DNA of 34,521 bases from positions 1 to 34,521 of the forward strand of contig JAEZRB010000028.1 in NCBI GenBank assembly GCA_023412975.1. The letters are read 5' to 3'. Position 1 is the stretch's first letter; the number at the start of each line of letters is the position of its first letter. The DNA is from Bacteroidota bacterium (GTDB lineage Bacteria; Bacteroidota; Bacteroidia; Chitinophagales; Chitinophagaceae). The position numbers and the translations under genes were made by a program. Below, one piece after another: positions 16,300-23,450 of the stretch. The notes under the pieces are model-generated. The model saw nothing but the letters and a program-made list of their open reading frames with translations, made no database searches and was not told the DNA's origin.

Positions 16300-16327
16300 C
16301 AAAGGAAGGATAATTTCATACAAGCAA
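16300..16327 (-). promoter_or_regulatory. Weak candidate promoter for susC
   Basis: On the minus strand TTG (16325-16327) is followed after 17 bases by TTCCTTTG (16300-16307), one mismatch from the Bacteroidota TAnnTTTG box. This would leave a leader of roughly 120 bases before the susC start. The spacing is a little short and the match imperfect, so this is only a candidate. Confidence 0.25.
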
Positions 16328-16364
16328 TCTTTAGGTTTTGTTACGCAATCATTAACTTATCGTA

Positions 16365-16396
16365 ACCATGTATGAATAAATCTGATCATACATGGT
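16365..16396. other. Perfect 11-bp inverted repeat after glpD
   Basis: ACCATGTATGA (16365-16375) and TCATACATGGT (16386-16396) are exact reverse complements with a 10-base spacer. The element lies just after the glpD stop in the glpD-susC gap. No T run follows on the minus strand (TTACGATAAG), so a classical terminator is unlikely; an operator for susC or an RNA stem-loop at the glpD 3' end are the alternatives. Confidence 0.6.
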
Positions 16397-16402
16397 ACGA
16401 GA

Positions 16403-17980
16403 TCATTTCAAAATATACTGTTCTGATAATTGGTTAAAGCTGTTTAGTTGATCCTGTTTCCATTGCTCGTCTTTTCCCATCAGCCCGGCCATGATTGAAA
16501 CACACTCGGGTGCTATTCGCCGGCTTTCGCGTGCATTAAGCAGCAGGGCTCTTGTTCGCCTTGACAAGACATCTTCCACTGTTCTTGCCATTTCGTGCTC
16601 TACTGCCCATACTATTTGTTTGCGATGGATTTTCAATTCTTCACTTAACCATTCATTCGATGTACCATTCATTTGTTGCCGCAACAGGCTGGCATCACTG
16701 CCGTAGAAATAAAAAGGATCATTCCAGTCCGTGTCGGGATGATAACCGTGAATATGCAGGGATGCGGTTGCAGGCTTTTTGTGATGCCAGTTCAACTCTT
16801 TTTCGATGCGGTTCACCATGTCTTCACCCATCTTGCGATAGGTGGTCCATTTACCGCCGAGAATAGTATAGAGTTTTGATTCTGATACGATGATCTTATG
16901 ACTGCGGGAGATCTCTTTTGTTTTTTGTTCTTCCTTTTGGGGTGCAGCCAGGGGGCGCAGTCCTGCGAATACACTCAATACATCACTGCGACCCGGTTTA
17001 GTTGCGAGATAGTTGTTTGCTGTTTCAAGGATAAAGGATATTTCTTTCTCTAAAGCCTGGGGTTCCAGCGATGCTTCTTCTACGGGTGTATCTGTAGTAC
17101 CCAGCACCACTTTATCATGCCAGGGAACAGCAAATAAAACCCGCCCGTCGCTGGTTTCGGGGATCATCAACGCTTCGGAGGACGGATAGAACTTCCTGTC
17201 CAACACCAGGTGCACACCCTGACTCACACAAATGCTTTTGTTGATACCGGGTCGGTCCATTTGCAGGATGTCGTCAACAAAAACGCCGGTAGCGTTTACA
17301 ACCGATTTTGCCCGAAAAGTGTAAAGTTCACCTGTTTCAGTATCTCTTGCCATGACGCCGGCTACATTCTTCAATTCATCTTTCAACAGACCGTTTACCT
17401 GCATATAGTTGATCGCGGCACCGCCATTTTCCCAAATGCTTTGAGCCAGGTTGATGGCAAGTCTTGAATCGTCAAATTGACCGTCATGATAAACGACACC
17501 GCCTTTCAGATCTTTTGTGCGAATGCCCGGAAGTCTTTTAATGGTTTCTTTGCGTGAAATAAAAACAGAGCGGCCAAGACTGAGTTTCCCTGATATCCAA
17601 TCATATATTTTTAATCCAACGGTATATTTCAGGCGATCCCATTGTGTATAGACGGGTACAATGAAAGTTTGATCTTTTACCAGGTGGGGCGCATTGCGGT
17701 ACAACAAACCCCGTTCAATGCTAGCTTCTCTGACCAGCCGGACATCGCCCTGCGCCAGGTAGCGGACGCCACCATGAACGAGTTTGGTACTACGACTGGA
17801 TGTGCCTTTTGCAAAGTCAGCCTGTTCGACCAGGAGGGTTTTATAGCCTCGCACGGTGGCATCTAAGGCAATTCCCAGCCCGGTAGCACCACCGCCAATC
17901 ACTACAATATCCCAGGTTTTATCGGGAGATGAGATTTTTCTCAGGTAGCAGTTACGATCAGAGAGTTTTTCAGTAGTCAT
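16403..17980 (-). CDS. glpD: FAD-dependent glycerol-3-phosphate dehydrogenase (aerobic)
   Basis: GlpD oxidises glycerol-3-phosphate to dihydroxyacetone phosphate at the membrane and passes electrons to quinone. The 525-residue protein has the FAD-binding GGGATG motif (29-34, in DIVVIGGGATGLGIALDA), the RSTKLVHGGVRYLAQGDVRLVREA signature near the substrate site, VVLGTTDTP in the middle, and GGKWTTYRKMGEDMV near the end of the FAD domain, followed by a helical C-terminal domain. The frame is open to 18040, but that part (FSFILLLFSFVYIIS) translates AT-rich promoter DNA; ATG 17980 gives the usual start. It is first in the minus-strand glycerol series and divergent from glpR across 200 bases that carry repressor-like sites. 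Confidence 0.96.
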   Translation of the reverse strand: MTTEKLSDRNCYLRKISSPDKTWDIVVIGGGATGLGIALDATVRGYKTLLVEQADFAKGTSSRSTKLVHGGVRYLAQGDVRLVREASIERGLLYRNAPHLVKDQTFIVPVYTQWDRLKYTVGLKIYDWISGKLSLGRSVFISRKETIKRLPGIRTKDLKGGVVYHDGQFDDSRLAINLAQSIWENGGAAINYMQVNGLLKDELKNVAGVMARDTETGELYTFRAKSVVNATGVFVDDILQMDRPGINKSICVSQGVHLVLDRKFYPSSEALMIPETSDGRVLFAVPWHDKVVLGTTDTPVEEASLEPQALEKEISFILETANNYLATKPGRSDVLSVFAGLRPLAAPQKEEQKTKEISRSHKIIVSESKLYTILGGKWTTYRKMGEDMVNRIEKELNWHHKKPATASLHIHGYHPDTDWNDPFYFYGSDASLLRQQMNGTSNEWLSEELKIHRKQIVWAVEHEMARTVEDVLSRRTRALLLNARESRRIAPECVSIMAGLMGKDEQWKQDQLNSFNQLSEQYILK

Positions 17981-18003
17981 TTCGATATGTTTCGAAATTA
18001 TGT

Positions 18004-18032
18004 AAACGAAACTAAATAATAATAAAATGAAA
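18004..18032 (-). promoter_or_regulatory. Paired TTTCRTTT sites before glpD (candidate GlpR operator)
   Basis: Read on the minus strand, TTTCATTT (18025-18032) and TTTCGTTT (18004-18011) lie in the same orientation exactly 21 bases apart, about two helix turns. Each sits in a larger shared word, TTTAGTTTC(A/G)TTT. TTTCRTTT is the core of several DeoR-family operators (AgaR-like), and the glpR gene next door is a DeoR-family member. The pair lies 24 to 52 bases before the glpD start, where a repressor would block transcription. Binding by this GlpR is inferred. Confidence 0.55.
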
Positions 18033-18092
18033 CTAAACAAAATAATTGTGATGGCAATAAAAAATATATCGAAATTTGTAGCGCCAATCTAT

Positions 18093-18105
18093 TTTCATTT
18101 TATTA
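18093..18105 (+). promoter_or_regulatory. Third TTTCATTT site, facing glpR
   Basis: TTTCATTTTATTA here is identical, over 13 bases, to the minus-strand copy at 18020-18032, so the two copies form a widely spaced inverted pair that faces the two divergent genes. A DeoR-type tetramer could bridge them by looping. It lies 88 bases before the glpR start. Confidence 0.45.
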
Positions 18106-18141
18106 CGAAATCCTAACAACTGTTGTTACGAGGATTAAGGT

Positions 18142-18172
18142 TTTGAAGTTCAGAGACATCTATATAAATTCG
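18142..18172 (+). promoter_or_regulatory. Candidate promoter of glpR
   Basis: TTTG (18142-18145), 19 bases, then TAAATTCG (18165-18172): the Bacteroidota TTTG-N19-TAnnTTTG arrangement with one mismatch in the downstream box. The ATG is only 8 bases past this box, so the transcript would have almost no leader. Confidence 0.45.
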
Positions 18173-18180
18173 GCGTACAT

Positions 18181-18966
18181 ATGGCCAAAGCAACCAATGG
18201 AACCAGTTCACTTCCCGAGCGGCACCAGTATATATTATCGCGCTTAAAAAAGGAGGGGAAGGTCAACGTACTGGATCTTTGCAAACACCTCAATGTGTCT
18301 TCGGTGACCATCCGCAAGGACCTGAAACTCCTGGAGGATAAACGTCTGTTATATCGCACTCATGGCGGCGGCACACTTGATAATCCTTATACCGTTGACC
18401 GGCCGGTAAATGAAAAAGAAAAGATCAGATCTGAAGAGAAGATGAGCATTGGCGCAGCTGGCGCATCGCTGGTGGAACCCAATGACAGTATCATCATTGC
18501 ATCGGGTACAACAGTTCATTCACTGGCGAGAAATATAAGACCCAGGGGACAGTTGACGGTTGTTACTGCGGCTTTGCATGTAGCGATTGAACTCAACAAA
18601 CATCCGGAAATTGAAGTGTTGGTATTGGGAGGCACATTACGCAAGAGTTCTTCTTCTGCGACTGGCAAATATGCAGAAACCATACTGGAAGATTTTTCAT
18701 GTAGTAAATTATTTCTTGGTGTTGACGGCATAGATATCGACTTTGGGATCACTACCACCCATGTCCAGGAAGCGCAGTTGAACCGTAAGATGATCGCAGC
18801 CGCACAGAAGACCATCGTGCTTGCGGATTCGAGCAAATTTGGCAAACGCGGATTTGGTCGTATATGTGGGTTGGAAGATGTAGATCATATTATCACCGAT
18901 AGCGGCATTTCTGATCATACTCGTCATGCATTGAAGGGAATGGGGATAGAGGTAACGATTGTGTAG
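18181..18966 (+). CDS. glpR: DeoR-family repressor, GlpR-like
   Basis: A 261-residue DeoR/GlpR-type regulator. The N-terminal winged helix (about 14-70) contains the family signature RHQYILSRLKKEGKVNVLDLCKHLNVSSVTIRKDL and ends in RTHGGG. The C-terminal sensor domain (about 85-255) carries the sugar-phosphate-binding DeoR motifs IIIASGTTVHSLA, FLGVDGID and VLADSSKFG. In E. coli the homologous GlpR releases DNA when it binds glycerol-3-phosphate; the same signal is likely here because the gene is divergent from glpD and the glycerol genes, but this is inference. Start ATG 18181 is the only suitable one before the helix-turn-helix. It converges on the DUF5686 gene with 30 bases between. Confidence 0.92.
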   Translation: MAKATNGTSSLPERHQYILSRLKKEGKVNVLDLCKHLNVSSVTIRKDLKLLEDKRLLYRTHGGGTLDNPYTVDRPVNEKEKIRSEEKMSIGAAGASLVEPNDSIIIASGTTVHSLARNIRPRGQLTVVTAALHVAIELNKHPEIEVLVLGGTLRKSSSSATGKYAETILEDFSCSKLFLGVDGIDIDFGITTTHVQEAQLNRKMIAAAQKTIVLADSSKFGKRGFGRICGLEDVDHIITDSGISDHTRHALKGMGIEVTIV

Positions 18967-18996
18967 GTTCTTAAAAAAGAAAGCTCACCTCAAGAC

Positions 18997-21480
18997 TCAA
19001 AACGCCAACCTGAAGCTTCCAAACACTCCAAATCTTTTTGTATTTCCATTCGACAGGGAAGTTGGCAAAACACGCCATACAAAGTCAACCCTGAATACCC
19101 GCAGAATATTGTCCACGCCCGTACCGATCTCCATATAAGTTTTTCCATCGAGTGTTTGAAAGGTATGACCGTCTTTAAAATTGAGCGCCCGGTTTTTTTC
19201 CGACAGGCTACCCCACAAAGTTTTTACGGTCCAGAGTTGCCTGAATTTTAGTTTAGGAAATAGACGAAAGATCCCATTACCAACATTGTGTTCGAAATTA
19301 ACGCCTACGAAATTGTCATGGATGAATTCATACCGGTTCATCATGTTGAAGGCGTATTTATTGTAATAGTAAAGTTCATTGCCCGGCGCGATGTCCAGCA
19401 GCACATATGGAAGTGTGCCAAAAGTCTTGCCGGCGTACACCTGGAAGGAAATACTTCCTAATGGAGGGATCTTGATGTAATCAGAAATGCTTCCCGATAA
19501 TTTGGTGTAGTTGTAATTGCTTTTGAAAAGTCCCGAGATCCCGCGCGAAAGGTATAATTCGCCGATGGGGTAGGGGCTGCCCAGGCTGGTTCGGAAAAAC
19601 TGGTTTTCCAGGAATTTTTCAAGATAAGCAAACCGCAGTCGCAGTGATACTTCAAAACTGGTCATCGGGCCTTGACCTGGTTTGGCGGGAAACAGGTCTT
19701 TAGCAGGAATATTTTTTAATGGTGTATAGTTCTTATGTGTCACGGCGATCATTTCAGAGAGACCAAACCTGTGTTCATTGAAATATTCAAACCGTTTTTC
19801 ATCCACTTTGATGAATTTGATCGGGATGTCCTGTTTGCGGATGGCCAGGGCAAATATATTATCGGCCGAAACCTCACCATAATAGTTCTGGCCATAGTCA
19901 AGGTCATTGGTATAGGAGGCATACCAGTATCGCCGCGGGTGCTTGGTAGGTAAATAAAAGAGCTCAGCCTTCCCCTTTAGTTTCTTATCCTTAAAACCAT
20001 AAGCCAGGTACCAGTGCCACCACCATCGTTTATCGAACTTTTTATTGGTGCCGAGATCAAATCTTAACCGCAGACCTTCCCATGAGTTAGCGGTAACCCA
20101 GTTGTACCAGGGACCCAATTGAAAATTACCGGTATTCAGGTATCCTGTTGCGATAAAGTTGATCTGTCGTGTGAGGCGCTGGAATGAGGGGGCGGTGAGT
20201 AACGTATCGATCATCCTGATGATGCCGGCTTCTGTTTTGGTTAGTTCCTCATGACGCGAGGTTTCCCAAAAAGATTTATCCTTTTCACTCGCACCGGCCT
20301 GCGTGACCACCTCTTCCAATACTTTGTTTCTGCTGAGTTCCTGCACAACAGATTCATCATTCACTTTTATATTTCGGTAGGTAGTTGTTTTACGCCCGAT
20401 AAAACCCGGGTTCCCCTTACCTACAGGTGAGAGGTCCGCGACAAATTTGTCTTTGGTTAGAAACCAGGTGGAATCGTCGAGTAATTTATATTCCTGTATC
20501 AGGCTTAAGGTCTCCACGAAATTGATATTCGCATTCTTGCCCAGGCGCAGGTTCATTTTTTGAATGGCGAAAGTTCCTGCGTGAACCCAGCAGTCACCTT
20601 CAAACGTATTGGTACCATTACGGCGGGGCACAAAAACAAGGTGGTAGTAGCGGTTATTGTTGACCTGCTGCGTATCGATCACGCGATAATTATAATAGAG
20701 ATCGCCATTGTCGCTGGCCGGACTTACAAACTGACGATCAAAGACGGGGATAAAATTGTTGTAAACATTTACATTCTGATCCATACCGCCGAGGTACCTG
20801 ACAATACTTTCATTCTTTACGCCGTTTGTGTTGACGGCTTTGATCACTTCGCGGCGTTTGAGCGGTTTTTTCTGGTAATAATAATCTGAGATCGTTTCGG
20901 TCAGATAGGTAGGCAGGTATTTTACACCTTCGGAACTGTCCATGTTCTGGTCGATGATTCGTCCAACCGAACGCAACGGTTTAAACTTTGTGATCTTTTT
21001 AAAATCTACATTCTTGATGTCTAATTCGAGTTTGTTATAAAGCTCATAAGAGAAATTATTGAAACGGTAGCGATCGTTTTGAGGTTTATGCTGAACGATC
21101 CTTCGCCATACCAACAGACCCTTGTTAACCTTGGCTTTTACTTTCACGCCTTCAGTATATGTACCTCTTTCCAGCACAATATCTATTTGGATCGTGTCAA
21201 GGTTTTTGTCAATGGGCAAAATAAAAGGCTGATATCCCACGCAGGTCACCAGTAGCGTATCAGCAGGCCATTCGGAAAGCCTTAATAGAAATTGACCTGA
21301 TGTATCTGTGAGCTGACCTATGGTTGTTTTTTGAAAGCTGACGGAAGCAAAGGGAACTGCTTCCTCGCTATGTGAATCCCTGACCTTACCGCTGATGAGT
21401 TTTGTTTGCGCAACCGCCTGGTTCATCCATAGGAATAAGGTGGAAACCAGCAGTAAGCGATAACGTTTTTCAAGGTTCAT
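18997..21480 (-). CDS. DUF5686 outer-membrane protein with carboxypeptidase-regulatory-like domain
   Basis: An 827-residue protein with a signal peptide (LLLVSTLFLWMNQAVAQ), an N-terminal carboxypeptidase-regulatory-like domain (about 27-110; ISGKVRDSHSEEAVPFASVSFQ) and a long DUF5686 region with YELYNKLELDIKNV, the FVPRRNGTNTFEGDCWVH segment, and many aromatic beta strands ending in F, as expected of an outer-membrane barrel. The family is common in Bacteroidota and its function is unknown. The longer frame starts at a TTG (21489); the ATG at 21480 puts MNLEKRYRLLL directly at the signal peptide and is preferred. It is divergent from the envelope operon and convergent with glpR, so it probably has its own promoter. 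Confidence 0.85.
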   Translation of the reverse strand: MNLEKRYRLLLVSTLFLWMNQAVAQTKLISGKVRDSHSEEAVPFASVSFQKTTIGQLTDTSGQFLLRLSEWPADTLLVTCVGYQPFILPIDKNLDTIQIDIVLERGTYTEGVKVKAKVNKGLLVWRRIVQHKPQNDRYRFNNFSYELYNKLELDIKNVDFKKITKFKPLRSVGRIIDQNMDSSEGVKYLPTYLTETISDYYYQKKPLKRREVIKAVNTNGVKNESIVRYLGGMDQNVNVYNNFIPVFDRQFVSPASDNGDLYYNYRVIDTQQVNNNRYYHLVFVPRRNGTNTFEGDCWVHAGTFAIQKMNLRLGKNANINFVETLSLIQEYKLLDDSTWFLTKDKFVADLSPVGKGNPGFIGRKTTTYRNIKVNDESVVQELSRNKVLEEVVTQAGASEKDKSFWETSRHEELTKTEAGIIRMIDTLLTAPSFQRLTRQINFIATGYLNTGNFQLGPWYNWVTANSWEGLRLRFDLGTNKKFDKRWWWHWYLAYGFKDKKLKGKAELFYLPTKHPRRYWYASYTNDLDYGQNYYGEVSADNIFALAIRKQDIPIKFIKVDEKRFEYFNEHRFGLSEMIAVTHKNYTPLKNIPAKDLFPAKPGQGPMTSFEVSLRLRFAYLEKFLENQFFRTSLGSPYPIGELYLSRGISGLFKSNYNYTKLSGSISDYIKIPPLGSISFQVYAGKTFGTLPYVLLDIAPGNELYYYNKYAFNMMNRYEFIHDNFVGVNFEHNVGNGIFRLFPKLKFRQLWTVKTLWGSLSEKNRALNFKDGHTFQTLDGKTYMEIGTGVDNILRVFRVDFVWRVLPTSLSNGNTKRFGVFGSFRLAF

Positions 21481-21553
21481 GACCTGCAAATCTACTGACT
21501 GCTATCCATTTGCAGAAAGCTCGTGAGTATTTATGATGATTTTAGGAAATGTA

Positions 21554-21596
21554 TTTGGAAATATACCAGGGACTTATTTACTTTGTAGTTCAAAGT
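21554..21596 (+). promoter_or_regulatory. Promoter with overlapping ACTTTG-N5-CAAAGT palindrome
   Basis: TTTG (21554-21557), 20 bases, then TTACTTTG (21578-21585), close to the Bacteroidota promoter consensus. The second box overlaps a palindrome, ACTTTG (21580-21585), five bases, CAAAGT (21591-21596), 10 bases before the ATG at 21606. The same palindrome recurs at 22817-22837. A protein bound here would cover the promoter; the HTH_34 product of 22503-22802 is the obvious candidate. Confidence 0.6.
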
Positions 21597-21605
21597 GCTT
21601 TTTTT

Positions 21606-22274
21606 ATGAGCGATCAACATCAACAAACAGGGAGCCTGCAGGATGTAAAAGATATCCGGCGCCTGATGGAACGATCCACACGTTTTATTTCCCTGAGTGG
21701 GTTAAGCGGTATCGCGGCGGGTATATGCGCGCTGGCAGGCGCCGCTGTTGCACAGTTTGTGATATTTGAGAAATATTATGTGGATTATAATGAGCGGGGC
21801 TATTTTACCAGTTCCGATTTCAACGCGCTGCGTATACGGTTGATCCTGCTGGCGGTTGGAATATTCGCCGCCGCTTTTTTATCTGCATTTTATTTTACAT
21901 GGAGAAAATCGAGCAAACAGGGTGATTCACTTTGGAATCCCGTCTCACGCAGACTGTTCTGGAATCTTGCAATTCCACTTGCCGCGGGGGCTTTTTTCAT
22001 TTTAAGTATGTTGCAGTACAATGAATGGCGCTTCGTTGCACCGGCCTGCCTGCTTTTCTATGGCCTTGCCCTGATGAATGCAAGTAAGTATACATTGACC
22101 GATATCCGTTACCTGGGATATTGCCAGGTCATCCTGGGTCTGATCAATATGCAATGGATCGGGTATGGACTGTATTTCTGGGCTTTTGGATTTGGGATCC
22201 TGCATATTGTATATGGTATCGTGATGTGGTGGAAATATGAGAGAGGCCCCCTGTCCCCCAAAGGGGGAACTTAG
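21606..22274 (+). CDS. Six-helix integral membrane protein, unknown
   Basis: A 222-residue protein with a hydrophilic N-terminus (MSDQHQQTGSLQDVKDIRRLMERSTRF) and about six membrane helices, near residues 33-52, 78-100, 122-140, 146-163, 172-188 and 192-212. I do not recognise a named family, but such proteins often precede a HTH_34 regulator and CreD-type genes in Chitinophagaceae. The frame is open upstream to 21549; ATG 21606 is chosen because it follows the promoter and operator and avoids translating them. The last residues, GPLSPKGGT and the stop, are encoded by a dispersed-type CCCCC/GGGGG repeat, so the natural C-terminus may originally have been different. Confidence 0.75.
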   Translation: MSDQHQQTGSLQDVKDIRRLMERSTRFISLSGLSGIAAGICALAGAAVAQFVIFEKYYVDYNERGYFTSSDFNALRIRLILLAVGIFAAAFLSAFYFTWRKSSKQGDSLWNPVSRRLFWNLAIPLAAGAFFILSMLQYNEWRFVAPACLLFYGLALMNASKYTLTDIRYLGYCQVILGLINMQWIGYGLYFWAFGFGILHIVYGIVMWWKYERGPLSPKGGT

Positions 22275-22277
22275 GCC
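22245..22277. repeat. GTCCCCC-AAA-GGGGGAAC repeat, also hairpin/terminator-like
   Basis: GTCCCCC (22253-22259), AAA, GGGGGAAC (22263-22270) form a tight hairpin, flanked by GGCC on both sides (22245-22248, 22274-22277). It overlaps the end of the preceding gene and supplies its stop codon. From memory, CCCCC..AAGGGGGAAC elements are dispersed in Bacteroidota genomes, often at gene ends; this was not checked. No T run follows. Confidence 0.6.
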
Positions 22278-22358
22278 GCTTAATCATCACGTACTTTGCT
22301 GTTCTTTAAAGTATTTTGTTAGTAGCTTTTATTAAAACGAAAATAGATCACTACCAAG

Positions 22359-22482
22359 GAGGTTGTCTTAAAAGTGCTCGAAGATAAAATAGCCGGGAAG
22401 GCGAGAAGTGTTGATTTACAATTTATCTTTTCTTACCGACTTCCCGTCTTACCGGTAAAAAAGATACTTATTAGACAGCCTC
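22359..22482. mobile_element. 124-bp MITE-like palindromic element
   Basis: Imperfect terminal inverted repeats, GAGGTTGTCTTAAAAGT (22359-22375) and ACTTATTAGACAGCCTC (22466-22482), match at 14 of 17 positions. The inner parts also pair (CGGGAAGGCG against CGACTTCCCG), so the whole element can fold into one long imperfect hairpin. The ends resemble IS termini I recall from Bacteroidota (GAGGCTGTCT...). No gene is inside and no target duplication could be seen. It sits in the promoter region of the HTH_34 gene, so it may have altered that gene's expression. Confidence 0.6.
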
Positions 22483-22502
22483 TTTAGAGGAGACCGGATA
22501 TT

Positions 22503-22802
22503 ATGAAGAACCCTATAACAGGATTAAATAAAGTTTTTGACAACCGCATCAGGTTGGGCGTGATGAGCATTCTGATGGTCAACGATGAGATTAGTTTCAA
22601 CGACCTGAAGCAAATGCTGGAAGTCACCGATGGTAACCTGGCTACACACCTGGTGAGCCTGGAGGAGAATGGCTATATCAAAGTGCACAAGGGTTTTATC
22701 GGTAGAAAGACCAATACCACCTATTCGGTCACCAAAAGCGGGGAGAAAGCTTTTACTGATCATATCTCTGCACTGGAGAATATGATCAAAGGGATGAAGT
22801 AA
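22503..22802 (+). CDS. Winged-helix transcriptional regulator (HTH_34, ArsR/MarR-like)
   Basis: A 99-residue single-domain winged helix. The order is FDNRIRLGVMSILMVNDEISFNDLKQML, recognition helix TDGNLATHLVSLEENGYIKV, wing FIGRKTNTTYSVTKSGEKAF, and a C-terminal helix for dimerisation. This is the PF13601-type regulator found beside CreD in Bacteroidota. No effector-binding domain or cysteine pair is visible, so the signal it senses is unknown. GGAGA about 12 bases before the ATG may act as a ribosome binding site. The palindromes at 21580-21596 and 22817-22837 flank this gene and are its likely targets; the MITE-like element lies directly upstream. Confidence 0.9.
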   Translation: MKNPITGLNKVFDNRIRLGVMSILMVNDEISFNDLKQMLEVTDGNLATHLVSLEENGYIKVHKGFIGRKTNTTYSVTKSGEKAFTDHISALENMIKGMK

Positions 22803-22816
22803 TTTTTTTTGTACCT

Positions 22817-22837
22817 GCACTTTGAAATACAAAGTGC
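22817..22837 (+). promoter_or_regulatory. GCACTTTG-N5-CAAAGTGC palindrome (second operator candidate)
   Basis: A perfect 8-bp inverted repeat, GCACTTTG (22817-22824) and CAAAGTGC (22830-22837), with a five-base spacer, 55 bases before the ATG at 22893. It is the same design as the 21580-21596 site (ACTTTG-N5-CAAAGT), with the same spacer length, which makes chance unlikely. Confidence 0.6.
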
Positions 22838-22892
22838 TTTTAAAATAAATCATTGTACTGCTTCGACGAGATGCTCTTAAAAAATAATAATC

Positions 22893-23450
22893 ATGGAAAA
22901 AACACGCAGGCAATTACGTTACTGGATCCTGTTTTTTATGGTCGTTCTTTTTTTCAGCGGATTGACGGCTATACCTCTCGAGTCGGAATTGAGTTTTCTG
23001 TCGCGTTGCTTTCCACTTGATACCCCTGTAGGAGAATGGATCGAAAGGGTGCGACTCGCTATTGTCGATACCAACCGGCAGTATCCATTCCTGGCATATG
23101 GTTATGACTGGCTGGCCTTTGCCCATTTTGTACTGGCTATTCTGTTTATAGGTCCTTATAAAGATCCTGTCCGAAATAAGTGGGTGATAGAGTTTGGCAT
23201 GATCACCTGCCTGCTTATTGTTCCATACGCTTTGATCGCAGGACAATACCGGGGTATTCCACTGGGATGGCGTTTTATCGATTGTGCATTTGGCATTATC
23301 GGTTTGATTCCGCTTAGTATTTGCCTGCTCAAAATTGAGCGTATCCAAAAATTTGATGCCAGCAATACCAGGCAGGGCCCGCTTGAATGGGGGAGGTTTG
23401 ATACGGTGGGGTCGGAACCAGTTTTAAATGAAATGAGTGAAAGAGTATGA
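22893..23450 (+). CDS. Four-helix integral membrane protein, unknown
   Basis: A 185-residue protein with membrane helices near residues 9-28 (YWILFFMVVLFFSGLTAIPL), 70-87 (WLAFAHFVLAILFIG), 99-118 (FGMITCLLIVPYALIAG) and 127-146 (FIDCAFGIIGLIPLSICLL). A large loop between helices 1 and 2 carries ESELSFLSRCFPLDTPVGEWIERVR and would face outside. The last ~35 residues are hydrophilic. I do not recognise a named family. The stop overlaps the next start (ATGA), so it is translationally coupled to the DagK-type kinase. A candidate operator palindrome precedes it, which suggests a second regulated promoter inside the operon. Confidence 0.75.
   Translation: MEKTRRQLRYWILFFMVVLFFSGLTAIPLESELSFLSRCFPLDTPVGEWIERVRLAIVDTNRQYPFLAYGYDWLAFAHFVLAILFIGPYKDPVRNKWVIEFGMITCLLIVPYALIAGQYRGIPLGWRFIDCAFGIIGLIPLSICLLKIERIQKFDASNTRQGPLEWGRFDTVGSEPVLNEMSERV

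Noticed and set aside
16365..16396. Rho-independent terminator for glpD
   Set aside because: The stem is AT-moderate and no T run follows on the minus strand, so it is listed as an inverted repeat instead.
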